DNA of 64,000 nucleotides from Mytilisepta virgata (taxonomy: Eukaryota > Mollusca > Bivalvia > Mytilida > Mytilidae): NCBI GenBank assembly GCA_028015205.1, contig CM051518.1, forward strand, positions 52,934,372 to 52,998,371, read 5' to 3'. The first letter of the stretch is position 1; each line of letters begins with the position of its first letter. The notes below the pieces were generated by a model. That model was given only the letters and a program-made list of their open reading frames with translations, ran no database searches and was not told where the DNA came from. Positions 30,279 through 44,000 of this stretch are shown piece after piece. The translations under genes were made by a program, and so were the position numbers.

Positions 30279-31118
30279 CAAAGAAACGGAAGAATAACAA
30301 TATATCGTCCCGATACTACGTTCGGGGCGACATAATAATAATAATAATAACAAAGAAACGGAAGAATAACAATATGTTGTCCCGTGACTACGTTCGGGGC
30401 GACATAATAATAATAACAAAGAAACGGAAGAATAACAATATGTCGTCCCGTGACTACGTTCGGGGCGACATAATAACAAAGAAACGGAAGAATAACAATA
30501 TGTCGTCCCGTGACTACGTTCGGGGCGACATAATAATAATAATAACAAAGAAACGGAAGAATAACAATATGTCGTCCCGTGACTACGTTCGGGGCGACAT
30601 AATAACAAAGAAACGGAAGAATAACAATATGTCGTCCCGTGACTACGTTCGGGGCGACATAATAATAATAACAAAGAAACGGAAGAATAACAATATGTCG
30701 TCCCGTGACTACGTTCGGGGCGACATAATAATAACAAAGAAACGGAAGAATAACAATATGTCGTCCCGTGACTACGTTCGGGGCGACATAATAATAATAA
30801 TAATAACAAAGAAACGGAAGAATAACAATATGTCGTCCCGTGACTACGTTCGGGGCGACATAATAACAAAGAAACGGAAGAATAACAATATGTCGTCCCG
30901 TGACTACGTTCGGGGCGACATAATAATAACAAAGAAACGGAAGAATAACAATATGTCGTCCCGTGACTACGTTCGGGGCGACATAATAACAAAGAAACGG
31001 AAGAATAACAATATGTCGTCCCGTGACTACGTTCGGGGCGACATAATAATAACAAAGAAACGGAAGAATAACAATATGTCGTCCCGTGACTACGTTCGGG
31101 GCGACATAATAATCACTA
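30279..31118 (-). repeat. Block of 13 tandem hairpin modules at the array's right edge
   Basis: Thirteen copies of a 60-72 bp module lie in a row with no core sequence between them. Each reads AACAAAGAAACGGAAGAA, TAACAAT, then ATGTCGTCCC, a 12-nt loop and GGGGCGACAT, then a variable (AAT)n spacer. Only the spacer length varies, except in the two outermost copies: the first has ATATCGTCCCGATAC and the second ATGTTGTCCC. Elsewhere in the array the module occurs one to three times per unit, about 37 more copies in all. The module is the element's own terminus, multiplied. Confidence 0.9.
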
Positions 31119-31125
31119 AAACAAT

Positions 31126-31152
31126 ATGTCTCCCTTCGAGAAGGGGAGACAT
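31126..31152. repeat. Terminal hairpin of another family at the array boundary
   Basis: Directly after the last array module comes ATGTCTCCC, a short TTCGAGAA loop, and GGGGAGACAT followed by AATTA. This is the right-end hairpin of a family with an ATGTCTCCC box. Its body has been lost. It marks the edge of the satellite block. Confidence 0.7.
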
Positions 31153-31159
31153 AATTACC

Positions 31160-31660
31160 ACAGCAGTTTCAGACAATTAGATTTTTAAATCAATTTTCCC
31201 CTTGGGTCCTATGTTAAACTAAGTTCTGCTCTTGCGGACATCTTGATAGACTGTCTAGGTCATTGTACACTATTCTAAAAGAGGACCACCTAAGGACCAT
31301 TGCTGTCAAGTTTTGTTTCAATTGGCTCAGTGGTTTCAAACATGAAGATTTTTAAATGAATTTTCCCATAGGATTCTATAGGATTCTATGTTTAACTAAG
31401 TTCGGCTGTGGCAGCCATCTTGGTTGACAGTTCAGGTCATCAGGCACAAATCTGAAAGAGGACCACATAAGGACCATTGCTGTAAAAGTTGGGTTCCATC
31501 TTGCCATGTCTTTTCATAGATTTTTGGAAGGGGGCCACCCACAGACCATTCCACCAAAATTTGGTCCCAATTGGCCTTAAAACAAAGCTTACGACGGATG
31601 ACGACGGATGCAAATGGATGGCAATAGCTCATATGGACCTTTGGTCCAGGGGAGCTAAAA
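31160..31660 (-). mobile_element. Core-repeat element remnant with GCTCACCTGG-type right hairpin
   Basis: Cores of roughly 165-180 bp carry the landmarks AATTTTCCC-ATAGG, ACTAAGTTCGGCTGTGGC, GAGGACCACNTAAGGACCATT and AATTGGCTCAGTGGTTTCA. They end in GACGACGGATG repeats and a hairpin at about 31626-31656, where AGCTCATATGGACC pairs imperfectly with GGTCCAGGGGAGCT. The same cores recur at 38120-38873. The left end is missing. It lies between the array and the first visible LYST exon; about 290 bp of plain AT-rich intron follow it. Confidence 0.75.
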
Positions 31661-31949
31661 ATTTAATAAAAAAATTTTAAAGTTAAAGAATCATTGAGTA
31701 TGTCCCTCAACAACAACTGTTTTTGATCTCTACATGAAAAATATATATAAACCTAACACAATATTTTTTCATTCTTAATTTTTGTGACATTAGAACTAAA
31801 TTAAAAGGGCTGTTATTAATATAGTTCATTAAGGCTTACACAATTGTTAAAATCAGGGCAGGCTATTACCTTCCATAATAATTCAGCAGTTGAATGAAAA
31901 ATTGCAACCTTCTAATTCAAATACTTTTTGTTACCACACATATACATAC

Positions 31950-32095
31950 CCAATTTTGCCCTTTGCTCTGGGAGAAGGAATCTAGGATTTAGGCCAAGAT
32001 GACATCTTTTCAACCTTTTCCTAACACGACCAGGACCTTCTGTAGGATCCAGCTGCCATGATTTAGGATAGGATTTCTTACAGTACCATACAGCC
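31950..32095 (-). CDS. LYST: LYST exon 28 of window, last exon before the array
   Basis: It encodes [20 protein letters not shown], then GRVRKRLKRCHLGLNPRFLL, matching vertebrate [20 protein letters not shown]. The donor is TTGG|GTATGT, exit phase 1. In LYST the PH-BEACH module follows a short way downstream, but no further exon is seen leftward to position 1. Confidence 0.97.
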
Positions 32096-35000
32096 CTAAA
32101 AAAATAAGATAACTTAAAATTTTGTGATGAAAAAAGCACATGGCCTTCATACGTTTACAAATATCTGTTTTACATACATTTGTATAATTAAAGCAATGTT
32201 TATTGAGAAGGATAAATTTTTTGCCATTATTTAAGGGCATCAATGATTTTTTTCACTTTTCAACAGAAAAATTCACTATCTTATCTTATAAACTACATTA
32301 CGTAATTCCAAATATTTTTGAATATGGCTAATCAAATATCATAAATTCAGAAATTAACGTAAAAACTGTGAAAGATCACCATAATTTTTAATTTTGATAT
32401 TCCAGCAGATAAAAGTCCATTTTCCTACTATGCCACTCTATTACCTTTCATGTGTGAGATTCTGTACAAGTTCCTGCCATGACTTTTTTATTTGTATCTT
32501 TTCTGTCATTTTCTTCTTGACGTGTTCGATCATTTTATTTCTTTCACATGTCTGTAACTGGGTAACACTCTGTGTGATATCCATCGCATGCTTTGATAAC
32601 TCTTGATACAGTTTGTCATTTCTCGTTTTCAGTCTACAAACAAAAATCAATGTGCACACAAAAGTAAAATTATCAAGAGATGAAGAACTTTTCACAAAAA
32701 ATCCCAGTGAAGAAGTCAAACAGATTCTAGTATATCTTACAAATAATTTTCCTCTTCAGATATTTTTGTGAAAAGAGCTGATGATTAAAATATAATACTG
32801 AAAAAAAACACCCTCAAATGTTAAAGGGCAGCATACAGTAGAGACAAAAAATAGCTGTATAGCGCTGTTATAGAAATGTTTCTTAATCTTTTCTTTGTAA
32901 TTAACAATTCTTTTAAATCACGACCTATTACCTATCCAAGACTGGTTTTTTCTTCTTCTGTAATACAACCCTTCCTTGATCTAATCTTGATGCTATCAGT
33001 CTTTTTTCCTACAATATATAATGGCAACATATTTTTGTGAACTGACTTGTGTATAACACATTTATCTACAATAAACAAAGATTTGTTTGTTTAGTTGGGG
33101 TTTAACGCCGTTTTCAGCACATTTTGGCCATTTCGCGGCGGCCAGTTTTTATTGGTGGAGGAAGCCGGAGTACCCGGAGAGAACCACCGACCTTCGGTAG
33201 GAAAATTGGAATAAACAAAGAATTTCAGTGTTAATTATCAGCACTTTATGTAATATGAGGGTCAAATATATAAAGTTCATCTTTTCCAAGAATTAATGAT
33301 GTCATTTAAGTAACTGCACTGCAACTTTCTTATACAAAAATTGTATGCTAGATAATGTATTAATAATTGCAGCAAGATACAGCCATAGCACTTTGACAGC
33401 CGAACTTATGAAATAAGTGCAGAAAATCAATTTTGCTGAACAAAATAATATGCTTGACTATAATATTATAGGCATAGGTCCAAAAAACAGTATCTGGAAC
33501 ATAGTTTAATTTAGCACCTATGATCACTTTTATCTCCAAATGAGGAAAAAGATAAATATCTAAAGAGTGACCTATGTTACATATACTTACATCATTTATC
33601 TGTACCACTTGTACATCTGTGAGTTCAGAATTGGGAGAGAAAACATGAAATTTTTCCGACTTCAAAATATTTAGGAACTTGAATGCATAATCTCTCTGTT
33701 GACTGTTTAACCAATCTCTCCATGTTGTACACAGATCATAGATATGGCAACCCATTTCTAAACCCTAAAACAGATCAACATGTAAAAGGTAATGTCTGTG
33801 ATTTTCCTTTGTTCAAAAGAATTATAATCAATGAAAAAAAGAAGATCACTCCTATAAAAAAAAACCTATATTCAATCATTTATAGAATTCAAATACTGTA
33901 AATTTGGAAATTATTGCAATGTTTTTCTTATTGTGCAAAATCCGACAGGAATGCAATCGCAATAATTTATAAAATTCGCATTTTGAAATTTTTATATGAA
34001 TGAAGTTGGATTTTTCTCAATATCGTAAAAATTAAAATTGCATTTTAGCCTAAAATGACAAAATCGCAATAATAAATGCACGCAATAATTTCTGAATTTA
34101 CAGTACACATAATTATGAACTGGTAAAATGTGACAAAATCACATCTCCTATGTTTCCCTGGTTCTAAATTATAAGAGGAACAAATTCCTGTAACAATATC
34201 AGAATATCCATCAAGTGCTATATCACTGACTTACAAATTCTGAAGAAGTGGTCAGGATATTTCTCAATATCTCTCTGCCTCTTTGTTCACCTTGGACATA
34301 TGATAATATAAATGTTCTGTCATCAAAATGGCACCGTGGTGATAACATAAATGTCATCAATCGTCCAATCTGACAAGAAATAAAATGTAAAACATCAAAT
34401 ATTTATATCACAGTAAACAATAGCAACTAAAACAAGATAAATCTTAATTGATGGAATGTTCTCTTATCTACATATGCCACACAACCTGTCCTTTATTTTC
34501 ATGAAATGGAAGCGTATTTTAGTCTCTCTTTCAAATCTCTACACACTCAATATGGTAGAAAATTATAGCATATATTTTTATCATAGGGGCTTTTTTACAC
34601 ATAATTTTCCTTTCTTCAAAAAAATTTTAGCATATTATTTTTTTACAAATTATTAACAGAATATCAACAGGATAATTCTTTATTCCAAGTTAAAAACTAC
34701 ACTATTAGTTAACTATGTTAATATCAAAGTAAATCCTGAGGCAAAGCCGAAGGGTGTGTAGATAATGAATTTATCCCCTCTTTGGCTAAAATGTAGAACT
34801 TTCAGGTAAATAAGAGTAAAAGAAGGAAGACAGTTTCTGAATCAACGGAGGTATATTTTACAAAATTTGGTAAATTTGGTCTTACATCACATGTAGGGTA
34901 CTACCAAAGGTAGTACCCTATAGTTTGTGAAGTAACTATAGCTGCTCAAAATTTGTACTTTTTATTTCGATAACCAAAGAGATTTTTACATTTCTTTATT

Positions 35001-38000
35001 CCCAATAGTGAAATTATAAAGGAAATAAATATTGATAAGTCAGGGATTCTTCTGACAATGGTAGATGGGTAACAACGGCCAGGTATATGGGTTCTTAGGC
35101 AAATGTCATTAGCCAATCTTTACTAAAGAAATTTACTAAGACTGGGATAATTATTCCTTTTACAAAGTAATTCAAAATATTTATACTTAACTGAAAAAAG
35201 AACCTTTAATATTTTTGTAAGTTTATCTAAGTTAACATTCAAATCCTACCTGTACTCTGATAACATCTTTGGCTCCCCACATTATTACATTCTTCTCCCT
35301 TCTAGGTAATATCCTATCCTGTAATAACAATACAAATTATACAAAATTTATAACCCACCCCAAAACTAACAAGTGGGCCTCTTAGTGAAGTAAAATAAAT
35401 GCATTCAATTTACTCAACACACTTTAAGATACCATGGAATTAATCCCATATTATGTGTATTGGGTGGAGGTCAGCTGTATTGGCCCAGTGCAACTGGACT
35501 ATAGGTTTGACAGAAAAAGTAACTTACAAAAGTGGGAATGAACCCCAATGACGAAACAAAATGCTGCATCAAAAGTCTGATTACCAAGGATAAAAGTTCT
35601 GTTTGAAGTAAATAAAACAAAATGTACAGTAGAATCTTGGTGGCTCAAACTCAAAAGTCTGGTCATTTTTTCCCATTATATCTATGTAAATTAACTCTTG
35701 GTTCTTCGAACACCGATTTCTCGAATTCTCGAACTAATTTTCTGGTCCATATAACAGTAATATAATCTAATTTACTCTCAGTAACTTGAACATTATTTTT
35801 GATCAACAAGTGTGAAAAACCACAGGTCAGATCATTGATTGACAAGAAGGTGACTGACTTTCAATTACAGGTCATTGATAATACACTTGATGTTTATCGG
35901 TGATTTATTCTTATTATTTCCACACCAAGATTTGATGAGAGGATGTTGTTTTAACGATCAGACAGATAAAAGGATGTAAATTAAATTTCAAATTTATTGC
36001 TGGTTCGTAACTGAAAATTTTCTGGACTTCAATGGTTCCAACTACCGATGCCTCAAACTAATTTTACATACCTCTTCACGTTCAAGAAATCGAGATTCTA
36101 CTGTATGTCATATTTCAGGGTTCCCACAAAAAAAAATCATGTCAAATTCAAGGACTTTTCAAGGTGTTTTCCAGTGCTTTCTCATGATTTTCAAGGCCAC
36201 TTTTGTAGTCAAATATCCCGCCATTTTGTCAGTTTTAAACATAAAACAAAACATGCTTACAAGATACTGTTACTTAAAACGCTCAAAAGATTACATAAAG
36301 GAGACGTAGCCGAATTCAATGCAAAATTGCCTCTTGTGTTACCCTTTATAAAGCAACAGTAAGGCAATCAAATAATGATTTCTGCATGGTCACATTAACA
36401 ATGCGAAGAGGATCGAAATGATGATTAACGAGAAAAAACAAATCCGGTAAAATCCAGGTTTTTTCCCGGATTTTGGCGATTTTTCCGAATTTCAAGGACT
36501 TTTCAAGGCCTGGAAAATTCGAAATGGAATTCCAGGTCTTTTCCCATTTTCCAGGTCCTGTGGGAACCCTGATATTTGTATGTAGGAAATAAGTCATAAT
36601 GTTTGTCATTAAAAATGAGTGAAAATATATTGATTTTAACCAGTTTGATGTACATGTATATAACCAATTCTGACTTCATGTTTTCACAAACTCACCTGGG
36701 GTAATGTTACTTCAAAGGCTCTATACAAAAATTCAAATAATTTTCTTATATATTTTGTTTCCATGGAAATAGGTTCAGGCTTCTCAAATAAATTTAGTTT
36801 CTTCTTTCCAGGAACTTTCTTGATTTCTTCCAGGTCTGCAAATTATAATAAAATTCATTAGCATTTTAAACAAAACAAACCCATTATGCAAAATAAACTT
36901 TATTAATGACCTAAATATTAACATTTGATGCCTTGATTATTAGTGAAAAATTAACATTACTATTTTTCATTTCATATTTTAGTATTGCATTGTAAAACTC
37001 CCTTTTGATCTTCCTATCTAACTTTTATTTTCTTGCTTGATTCCACTATCACAACGTATAGTTGTATTATTTATATGTGTACTCTTTATTCTACTCGAAT
37101 GGGTTGCGATATATGGAAATGTACGTAATCTTAATCCTGTTATGCAGTTACTGCAGTCTTCTGTACTTTGAAATAAACTAAACTAAAGCAAGTCAAAGAC
37201 ATTAATTTGTTAAAATATCAATACAAAAAGTACTGTTGATCTTCTGAATTTCAATCTAAAATCTTATTCCACTTTAAACTTTTCTCTAAAAAGTGATCTT
37301 GTACACTTACTAGACAATACTATAAGATCAACACAAATAACAAGCCATTTCTTGACTCTGTCTATGAACTCTGACTGAGTGAATGGTACAAATTCAAAAC
37401 GTTTCTTCCTCCACTGTCCAAAAATTGTTCCTATTATCCCTGTTGGTCTGCTGTCTGAGGAAAAGGCTCTTGATATTGATTTTGGTTTATGTGTGGCATC
37501 TGACTTCTTATCTCCAAACGATCCTTCAAGCATATCTTCAAACGGCCGATCTACAAAAGGGGTGATTTTATTGGCTTCCTGAGAAAGGAGGTATGGTGAG
37601 GAATTATGCAGTCGTGCTGTGGAAGGGAAAATCAAGGAGGTTCTATTACCTGTAAAAATTAATTACATCATATGTGCATCAGGCATTAAGTACATGTACT
37701 TATATATTCAATTCAATATTAAGTGGATATGATTTTTTTTTTGTAGAAAACATGTTGAAAAGAAAGGAATGTGTAAAGTCAAGTTAAAATTAATGGTGAT
37801 GGATAATATGAGAACCTGTAGAATTGTTACCATGCCTTACAAAAGAATTCAAATGGGCACAAAAGAGATACTTATTTTACAATCAACAAACAATGTATTA
37901 GGTTCACTCAGATTTACAATGAAATATTCATATGTCAAAATAGGGAAAGAAATTCTTACATACCAAATTGTCTGTTTCAATTTCATTACTTCAAGATTTG

Positions 38001-41000
38001 GAAAAAACAGCTCAGAACAATAAAATCAACTTTTCAACCATCAAAATTAATAATATAGAAGAAGTTACCATGTTTAATTTATAAGATCAGTAGGGAATGG
38101 ATCATAAGAACACAGCAGAATGAATTGTTCAACTATATCCATTTTGGTGGCAGTCTGGAATATTGCTGTTAAGTTGGTTTCCAATTGCTCAATGGTTTGC
38201 CACTTTGTTGGCTGGTTTCAGACAAGAAGATATTTTAGGTTAATATTTCCACAGAGATCTATGTTAAAGAATGTTCCACTCATAATTCTGAATAAGGACA
38301 ATCTAATAACCATGGTTGCCAAGTCTGGTTCCAATTGGCCAAGTGCTTTCAGACAAGAATATTTTAAATGAATTTTCCCATAGGGTTCTGGTAAACTAAG
38401 TTCGGCTGTGGCGGCCAACTTGGTTGACATTCTGAGTCATCTGACATTAATTCTGACAGAGGACCATTTAAGGACCATTTCTGCCATGTTTGGTTTCAAT
38501 TTGCTCTGTAGTTTCAGACAAGAAGATTTTTTAATGAATTTTCCCATAGAGTCCTATGTTAAACTAAGTTAAGCTGTGGCAGCAATCTTTGTTGAAAGTC
38601 CAGGTCATTGGACACAATTCTGAAAGAGAATTATCTAAGGCTGCCAAAGTTGGTTCCAATTGGCTCAATTAAGATTCAGACCAAAAGATTTTTAAGTGAA
38701 TTTTCCCATCGGGTCCTATGCTAAACAATGTTTGGCTCTGGCGGCCATCAGATATAATCTGAAAGAGGACCACCTAAGGACCATTGTGGCCAAGTTTTGG
38801 CAGAGTGGCTGAAGAGGAGTCTTTAAAGGACGATGATGACAGATGAATGATGCCTAGTGATGGCAATAGCTAAACTAGAGGCTCAGAGGGCTGAGACTGT
38901 ATCGCTCACCTGGCATGAAAGCCATTATGAAGTGTAGTAAGTCTTGTACTTGTAGGAACCGAATTTTTCTTCATCAAGGTCATTCTACTTACAGGTATGT
39001 ATATTCTAAAATTTGGCGGTTCTAGGGAAGATTTTTGAATGTATTTCCCATAGGGTCTTATGTTAACCTAAGTCCTCTGCTGAAGGCTATTGTGAATAAG
39101 GAATCGGCACCAGAGTAACAACACTTGGTGAGCACCTTGAGGGAACATTCAGACCATGTTTGGTTTCAAGTAATTCTGCAGTTCTGTAGATTTTTGTTAT
39201 ATGTCATAGAAAATTTCTGACAAGTTTGGCTCTATTTGGCCAACCAGTTTAAGAGAATCATTTTTTTTTATATCAACCAATCAGAAACAAGAATTGCCCA
39301 TGGTGGCCATGTTTGTCGCCTGATCTGGACAAAATGAGGAAACTTTGTAAAAAACCGTCTAACAGATCTTGTTCCCTTTGATTTCAGACAAGAAAATTTT
39401 TTTATATCAATCTATCAAAAACAAGAATTGCCCATGGAGGCCATATTTGTAGTCCGATCCACACGAAATATGGAAACTTTATAAAGGACCTCCCATATAT
39501 GCTTCCTGTAAAGTTTTGTCCAATTTGGCCCAGCAGTTTCAGAGAAGAAGATTTTAGAAATCTCAGCCAATTATAAACAAAAATTGCCCATGCCGGCCAT
39601 GTTTGTTGTCTGATTGGGACGAAATTATCAATCTTTATCAAGGACCTAACAAAGATGCTTCCTGCAAAATCTAATTTCATTTTGCTCAGTGGTTTCAGAG
39701 GAGAAGATTAAAATGTGAAAAGTTAACGGATGGACGACAGACGCCAAGTGATGACAAAAGCTCATATGGCCTTTGTTTTAATTTTTCTATTTCTGTATGA
39801 AGTAGGTGCAAGTTTCTTTTAATATTTTAATATTTAACTGCTATTTTATTCCACTAGCGAAGAAAACGGACGACCTAAATATTCCTTATTTATGAAATTG
39901 AACCAAAGAAAGCACTTCGATAGGATAAATTTGTCTTGCATCACTGTCCAATACATGTCCCAGTTTCACACAGATAAATGCATTGATTTTTCAATTTATA
40001 GTATTATGTAATTAGACAAATCTTACCGTAGGAAGAGGTACTTGTGGATCTTGTGCGCTGAACAGCTTTAATTGAGTGAACTGAATCCTCCTGACTTTCA
40101 TGTTCTACAAATGTTACCACAGACAAGGCAACAAAATACCGTAATGTTTTAACTGTTTCTGTTTGCTTTGAATTATTTCCTGAAAAATATGGGAAAACAA
40201 TCAAATCTGAAGTTAGGAGCCTTACTTGGACACCAGTGACTAGTGCAGCATGAATCTACTTGTAAAGTTATCTATTTCAATGGTCCACTGTGTTACAAAC
40301 TAAGCTAAAGGAGTACTCCGCTAATGAAGCTATGGAGGCTGGTTATGAATGCGTTACAGTTTTTAACTTCAACTGAAGCCTGTTTCAGACAAAAATCTTA
40401 AACCATGCATATGATATACTGATATAAAAATCTAAATTGCTTTTTCTACATTTGTCAGAGTATAATTTATAAACCTGAACAGTCTATTATTTTAACGGCC
40501 TTAAGTAATATATATAAAATACAAGAAATTACCATAAACAATTTCTTCTACATGTTCTAATAATTTCAGCATGTCCAGAATTTCATCAGACTGTTGGAAA
40601 TGTATAGCACCAGAACATCTGAAAACAAAGATTAATGCATCTAAGAGCAATAAAATAAAGTATTACATATATTAAAATTTTTTATATTTTTTTGTTGATT
40701 TTGAAGAATTGCTTTAAAGAAAACTAATTATCTTTAAGGTTATAGAGCTTTAAATGTCTGTGAAAATACAAAAATCAAATGAAAATTTTTGGACTGTAAA
40801 ATTTTGAAAATAAGACAATCAAATCAAGAATTACTTTAAAAGACATTTTAGCCTCTGATAAATCTTATATTGTCAACCAAATTTGTATATAGCAATTATC
40901 ACAATTAGTGAAAATAGAAATGACAAATATTGTGTTAATTGCATAATTATTTGTGACAAAAAAGGTATGCAATTAGAAGGAGTCCACTGTATATGCACAT

Positions 41001-44000
41001 GCTTTTCATCTTCTGATGATTTTTGCTTTAGTTGTTTTCTACGGTATAAAAACTCTGTATAAATGGTTGAATTACAGCAGCGAGTTATAATTGGTAGGAT
41101 TATCTGAAGAAAGGTAAACTGGCAATTCATGTCAATTGAGACCAGAATAAAACATACCTCACCAACAGTACTATGCAGTTCTGCATGTTATACTTGACAT
41201 CTGCACTGTCCATTGATGTGATTTTTATTGATTTTTTTTTTGTATCACACCGATAGAAGCATTCTGAAGAGTTATTTACATTATCCTACCTAAACTCTTG
41301 GACAGCTAGTCTACAAACCACATACATAAACTCTTGGACAGCTAGTCCACAAACCACATACCTAAACTCTTGGACAGCTATTCCACAAACTACATACCTA
41401 AACTCTTGGTCAGCTATTCCACAAACTACATACCTAAACTCTTGGACAGCTATACTACAAACTACATACCTAAACTCTCGAACAGCCATTCTACAAACTA
41501 ACAACTTTATATCTTCTATAATCAGCTGGTATTCATCTACTCCTTCTATATCGGTGTTTCTAAAATATTACATTTACTATCATTGTGTTATGAACTGACT
41601 TTTTCTGTATTGGAAATGAAAGAGCTTTGAAACATTTTGAAACTATAAAAGTATAAAAGTTCAGGCACTCGTACCAACAATAGTTTTTTTGACTGATTGT
41701 ACTTGCATATTTAATTCGAAAACACAGGATTGGATAGCTCATTAAATCTATAGGGTCTGGAAATAGAAGAATATTATGATGAAGACATTATTTCAATATC
41801 AAGGTGGTAACTTTCTAGAAGTAACAAATTTCCTCTCATCTGAAATATGTGAGTGGAATTATATTTTATATTACCTTGTTGTAATGCTGTTGATTCTGGC
41901 CAATAAATTAGTAATAACTTCTATCATTCTGTTCTCCAACATCAAAGTACTCAATACATCACTTTTCTCATATAACTGAAAATAGAAATAAAAGGTTTAC
42001 AAACCAATATTGCTATCAGATCATATGAAAACTTGAAATCAAATATTAATTTACCTATAACAAAGTAAAGCAGGAAGTGGCAATCCATGTCAGCTACACA
42101 TTTTATAACATGACAATGAGCAACAGAAGATATAAATAATCCAGTCAATCATTTGGTAACTAAGGACAAGAATAATTAGTGAAAACAATGTACATGTAAA
42201 GGTCTCATATACCCTATGACGTCATGAACATATTCCTGCAAGTTTTGGCCAAATTTCAAACTGTCAGCTGTGTGTATAAGTGTAAAGTTCTGCTTGAGAC
42301 ATACCTGATTGCAAAGCACAAGAACAGCAGATTTTAGAACTGTTGTATACATGTACAAATGTATATGGTATACAATGATATACAATAATACGATGATTAT
42401 TGATTTTTTTTCACAAAATGAGCCTTAAGATAAAGTTTCTCTGATCACCATGTGCTTTATTTTGGAGACAAGCGGAGAAAGGAATGGATGTTATTACCTC
42501 CTGTACAATAGATTCCTACACCTAGGGGGAGAATGACGGTTATTTCTATAAAATAAATATTCTCAGCTTTTAGTTAAGCCCTTAAATGTTACTTAAACCA
42601 TTATTGTATTGTATTAATTTACTCCAACAAGTTTACTTGAAAGTATAACCTTCTTAGGAACCATGGTACTCAGTGGTCAATTGACCTGGAAGTGTAGAAC
42701 GAGACCAAAGCTTCAAAGTATGTTAACATACCTGTAGAGTAAGAAGCAATGTGTTATGACATAAGGCTATATCTTTGTAGGTATTCTCTATCAGTGATAA
42801 ATAAACTACAATGGCTGCCTGCTGTAGTTCACCAGGTTCTTCCAGATCATCCATTATACTGCCACTGAAAACAAATCATTGTACAGAATTACTCTTATGT
42901 TATATTGCTTGGTTCAATGTTTATCAGCATTTCATGCCACTTGCAGTGTATCATGGTAGTCTGAATTTACTGACAGAGAAATCAAACATGCACATAGAGA
43001 ATTTCTGACATTTGACAGGAAAACTACCCATACATGTTAAGATCAGAGTTGACTGAATCCCACTACAAGCATGTTATGAATCATAAAACCTCAGTGGTCA
43101 CAGGCTATTGGTATCATTTCCAGTTATACTTACCTAGACCAGTAAGCCCAAAAGTCAATGGTTAATTGCAAGGAAAATGTCAAAACATTGGTTTTCAAGC
43201 TTTATGTAACACATATACATGTATTACAGATTAATTGGAAAGGGGACTTAATTCTGAAGTATGTCAGATTAGATTCAAACTTAAAAACATTATAAAGATT
43301 ATTAACTTAAAACCTCACTACAAAATAAATTACTGGTCAATTAAACACTATATTATTCTTTTCTCCTATTCTTGACTAGTTTAATCGGTGGGATAAAAAT
43401 AACTAGAGTTACTGTGGTCTAGTGGGCCACAAATACCCCCCGCGCCAACTGCTTTGTAAACCTGTCCCCATAATCTGTCCTTAACAGACTATTGATACCC
43501 CCCGATCATGCATCTGTTGAGCCCTCTGCACTTTAGAAAGTAAAAGCTATAAGAGGAGTAGATGAAACACCCTGCAAAGTTTCAGACCATTGATTTAAGC
43601 TGTAAGAGGAGTTGATAACACAAAATGTGTACTCTTCATATAGAATATTGTTGGAAAATGAGCAAGTTAAAAATGCAAAAATGATGATAGAAAATCCTAA
43701 TGACTTGCTGCAGGTATGTAGATCACCAGTAAAACATGCTGAGTCAAAATCTATGGGCATGTGCAAAGTCAAAAGTTCTACCATCAGTCGAAGTGCCGTG
43801 AGGATAAGTCAAAGTTCTTAAAGGGGGGAGGGGGGGGGAGACATTTGCTGGAAAAAATGCTGGAAAAAAACGAAGTCCAAACTTGAAAAAAATTTGGGCA
43901 TAGTGGCCCCTAGAAAATAGGCTTTTTTACCCCCTTCCCATCACCCAGACCATAATAGAGGGAATTAAGAGAGAGAGTGAAAGACAAGCTGGGACAAATT

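Larger units (their letters stand above)
1..31118 (-). mobile_element. Head-to-tail array of about 50 Helitron-like non-autonomous elements
   Basis: Units repeat without a break from the left edge to about 31118. The marker TTCGGAGGGTACCGATC occurs about 50 times, most often 499-513 bp apart and up to about 990 bp where hairpin modules, an extra core or an insertion are added. A unit runs ACTAG, small stem-loop, box ATGTCGCCCC, core repeats rich in GGCGGCCAT, (GAAA)n, (AAT)n, then zero to three hairpin modules ending GGGGCGACAT. Read on the minus strand this is a hairpin-type end at the 5' side and a stem-loop followed by CTAGT at the 3' side, which is how Helitron 3' ends look. There is no Rep/helicase coding sequence, so the units are non-autonomous. 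All long open frames here are translated repeats. The array lies in a LYST intron if the assembly is correct. The repeat call is certain; the Helitron-like (HINE/Helentron) class is an inference from the ends. Confidence 0.9.

Noticed and set aside
1..31118. CRISPR-like repeat-spacer array
   Set aside because: Units are long, include microsatellites, have no unique spacers and sit in an animal genome.
1..31118. Centromeric satellite
   Set aside because: Possible in principle, but the units carry transposon ends, sister families share the design elsewhere in the window, and a gene adjoins directly. Nothing here shows centromere function.
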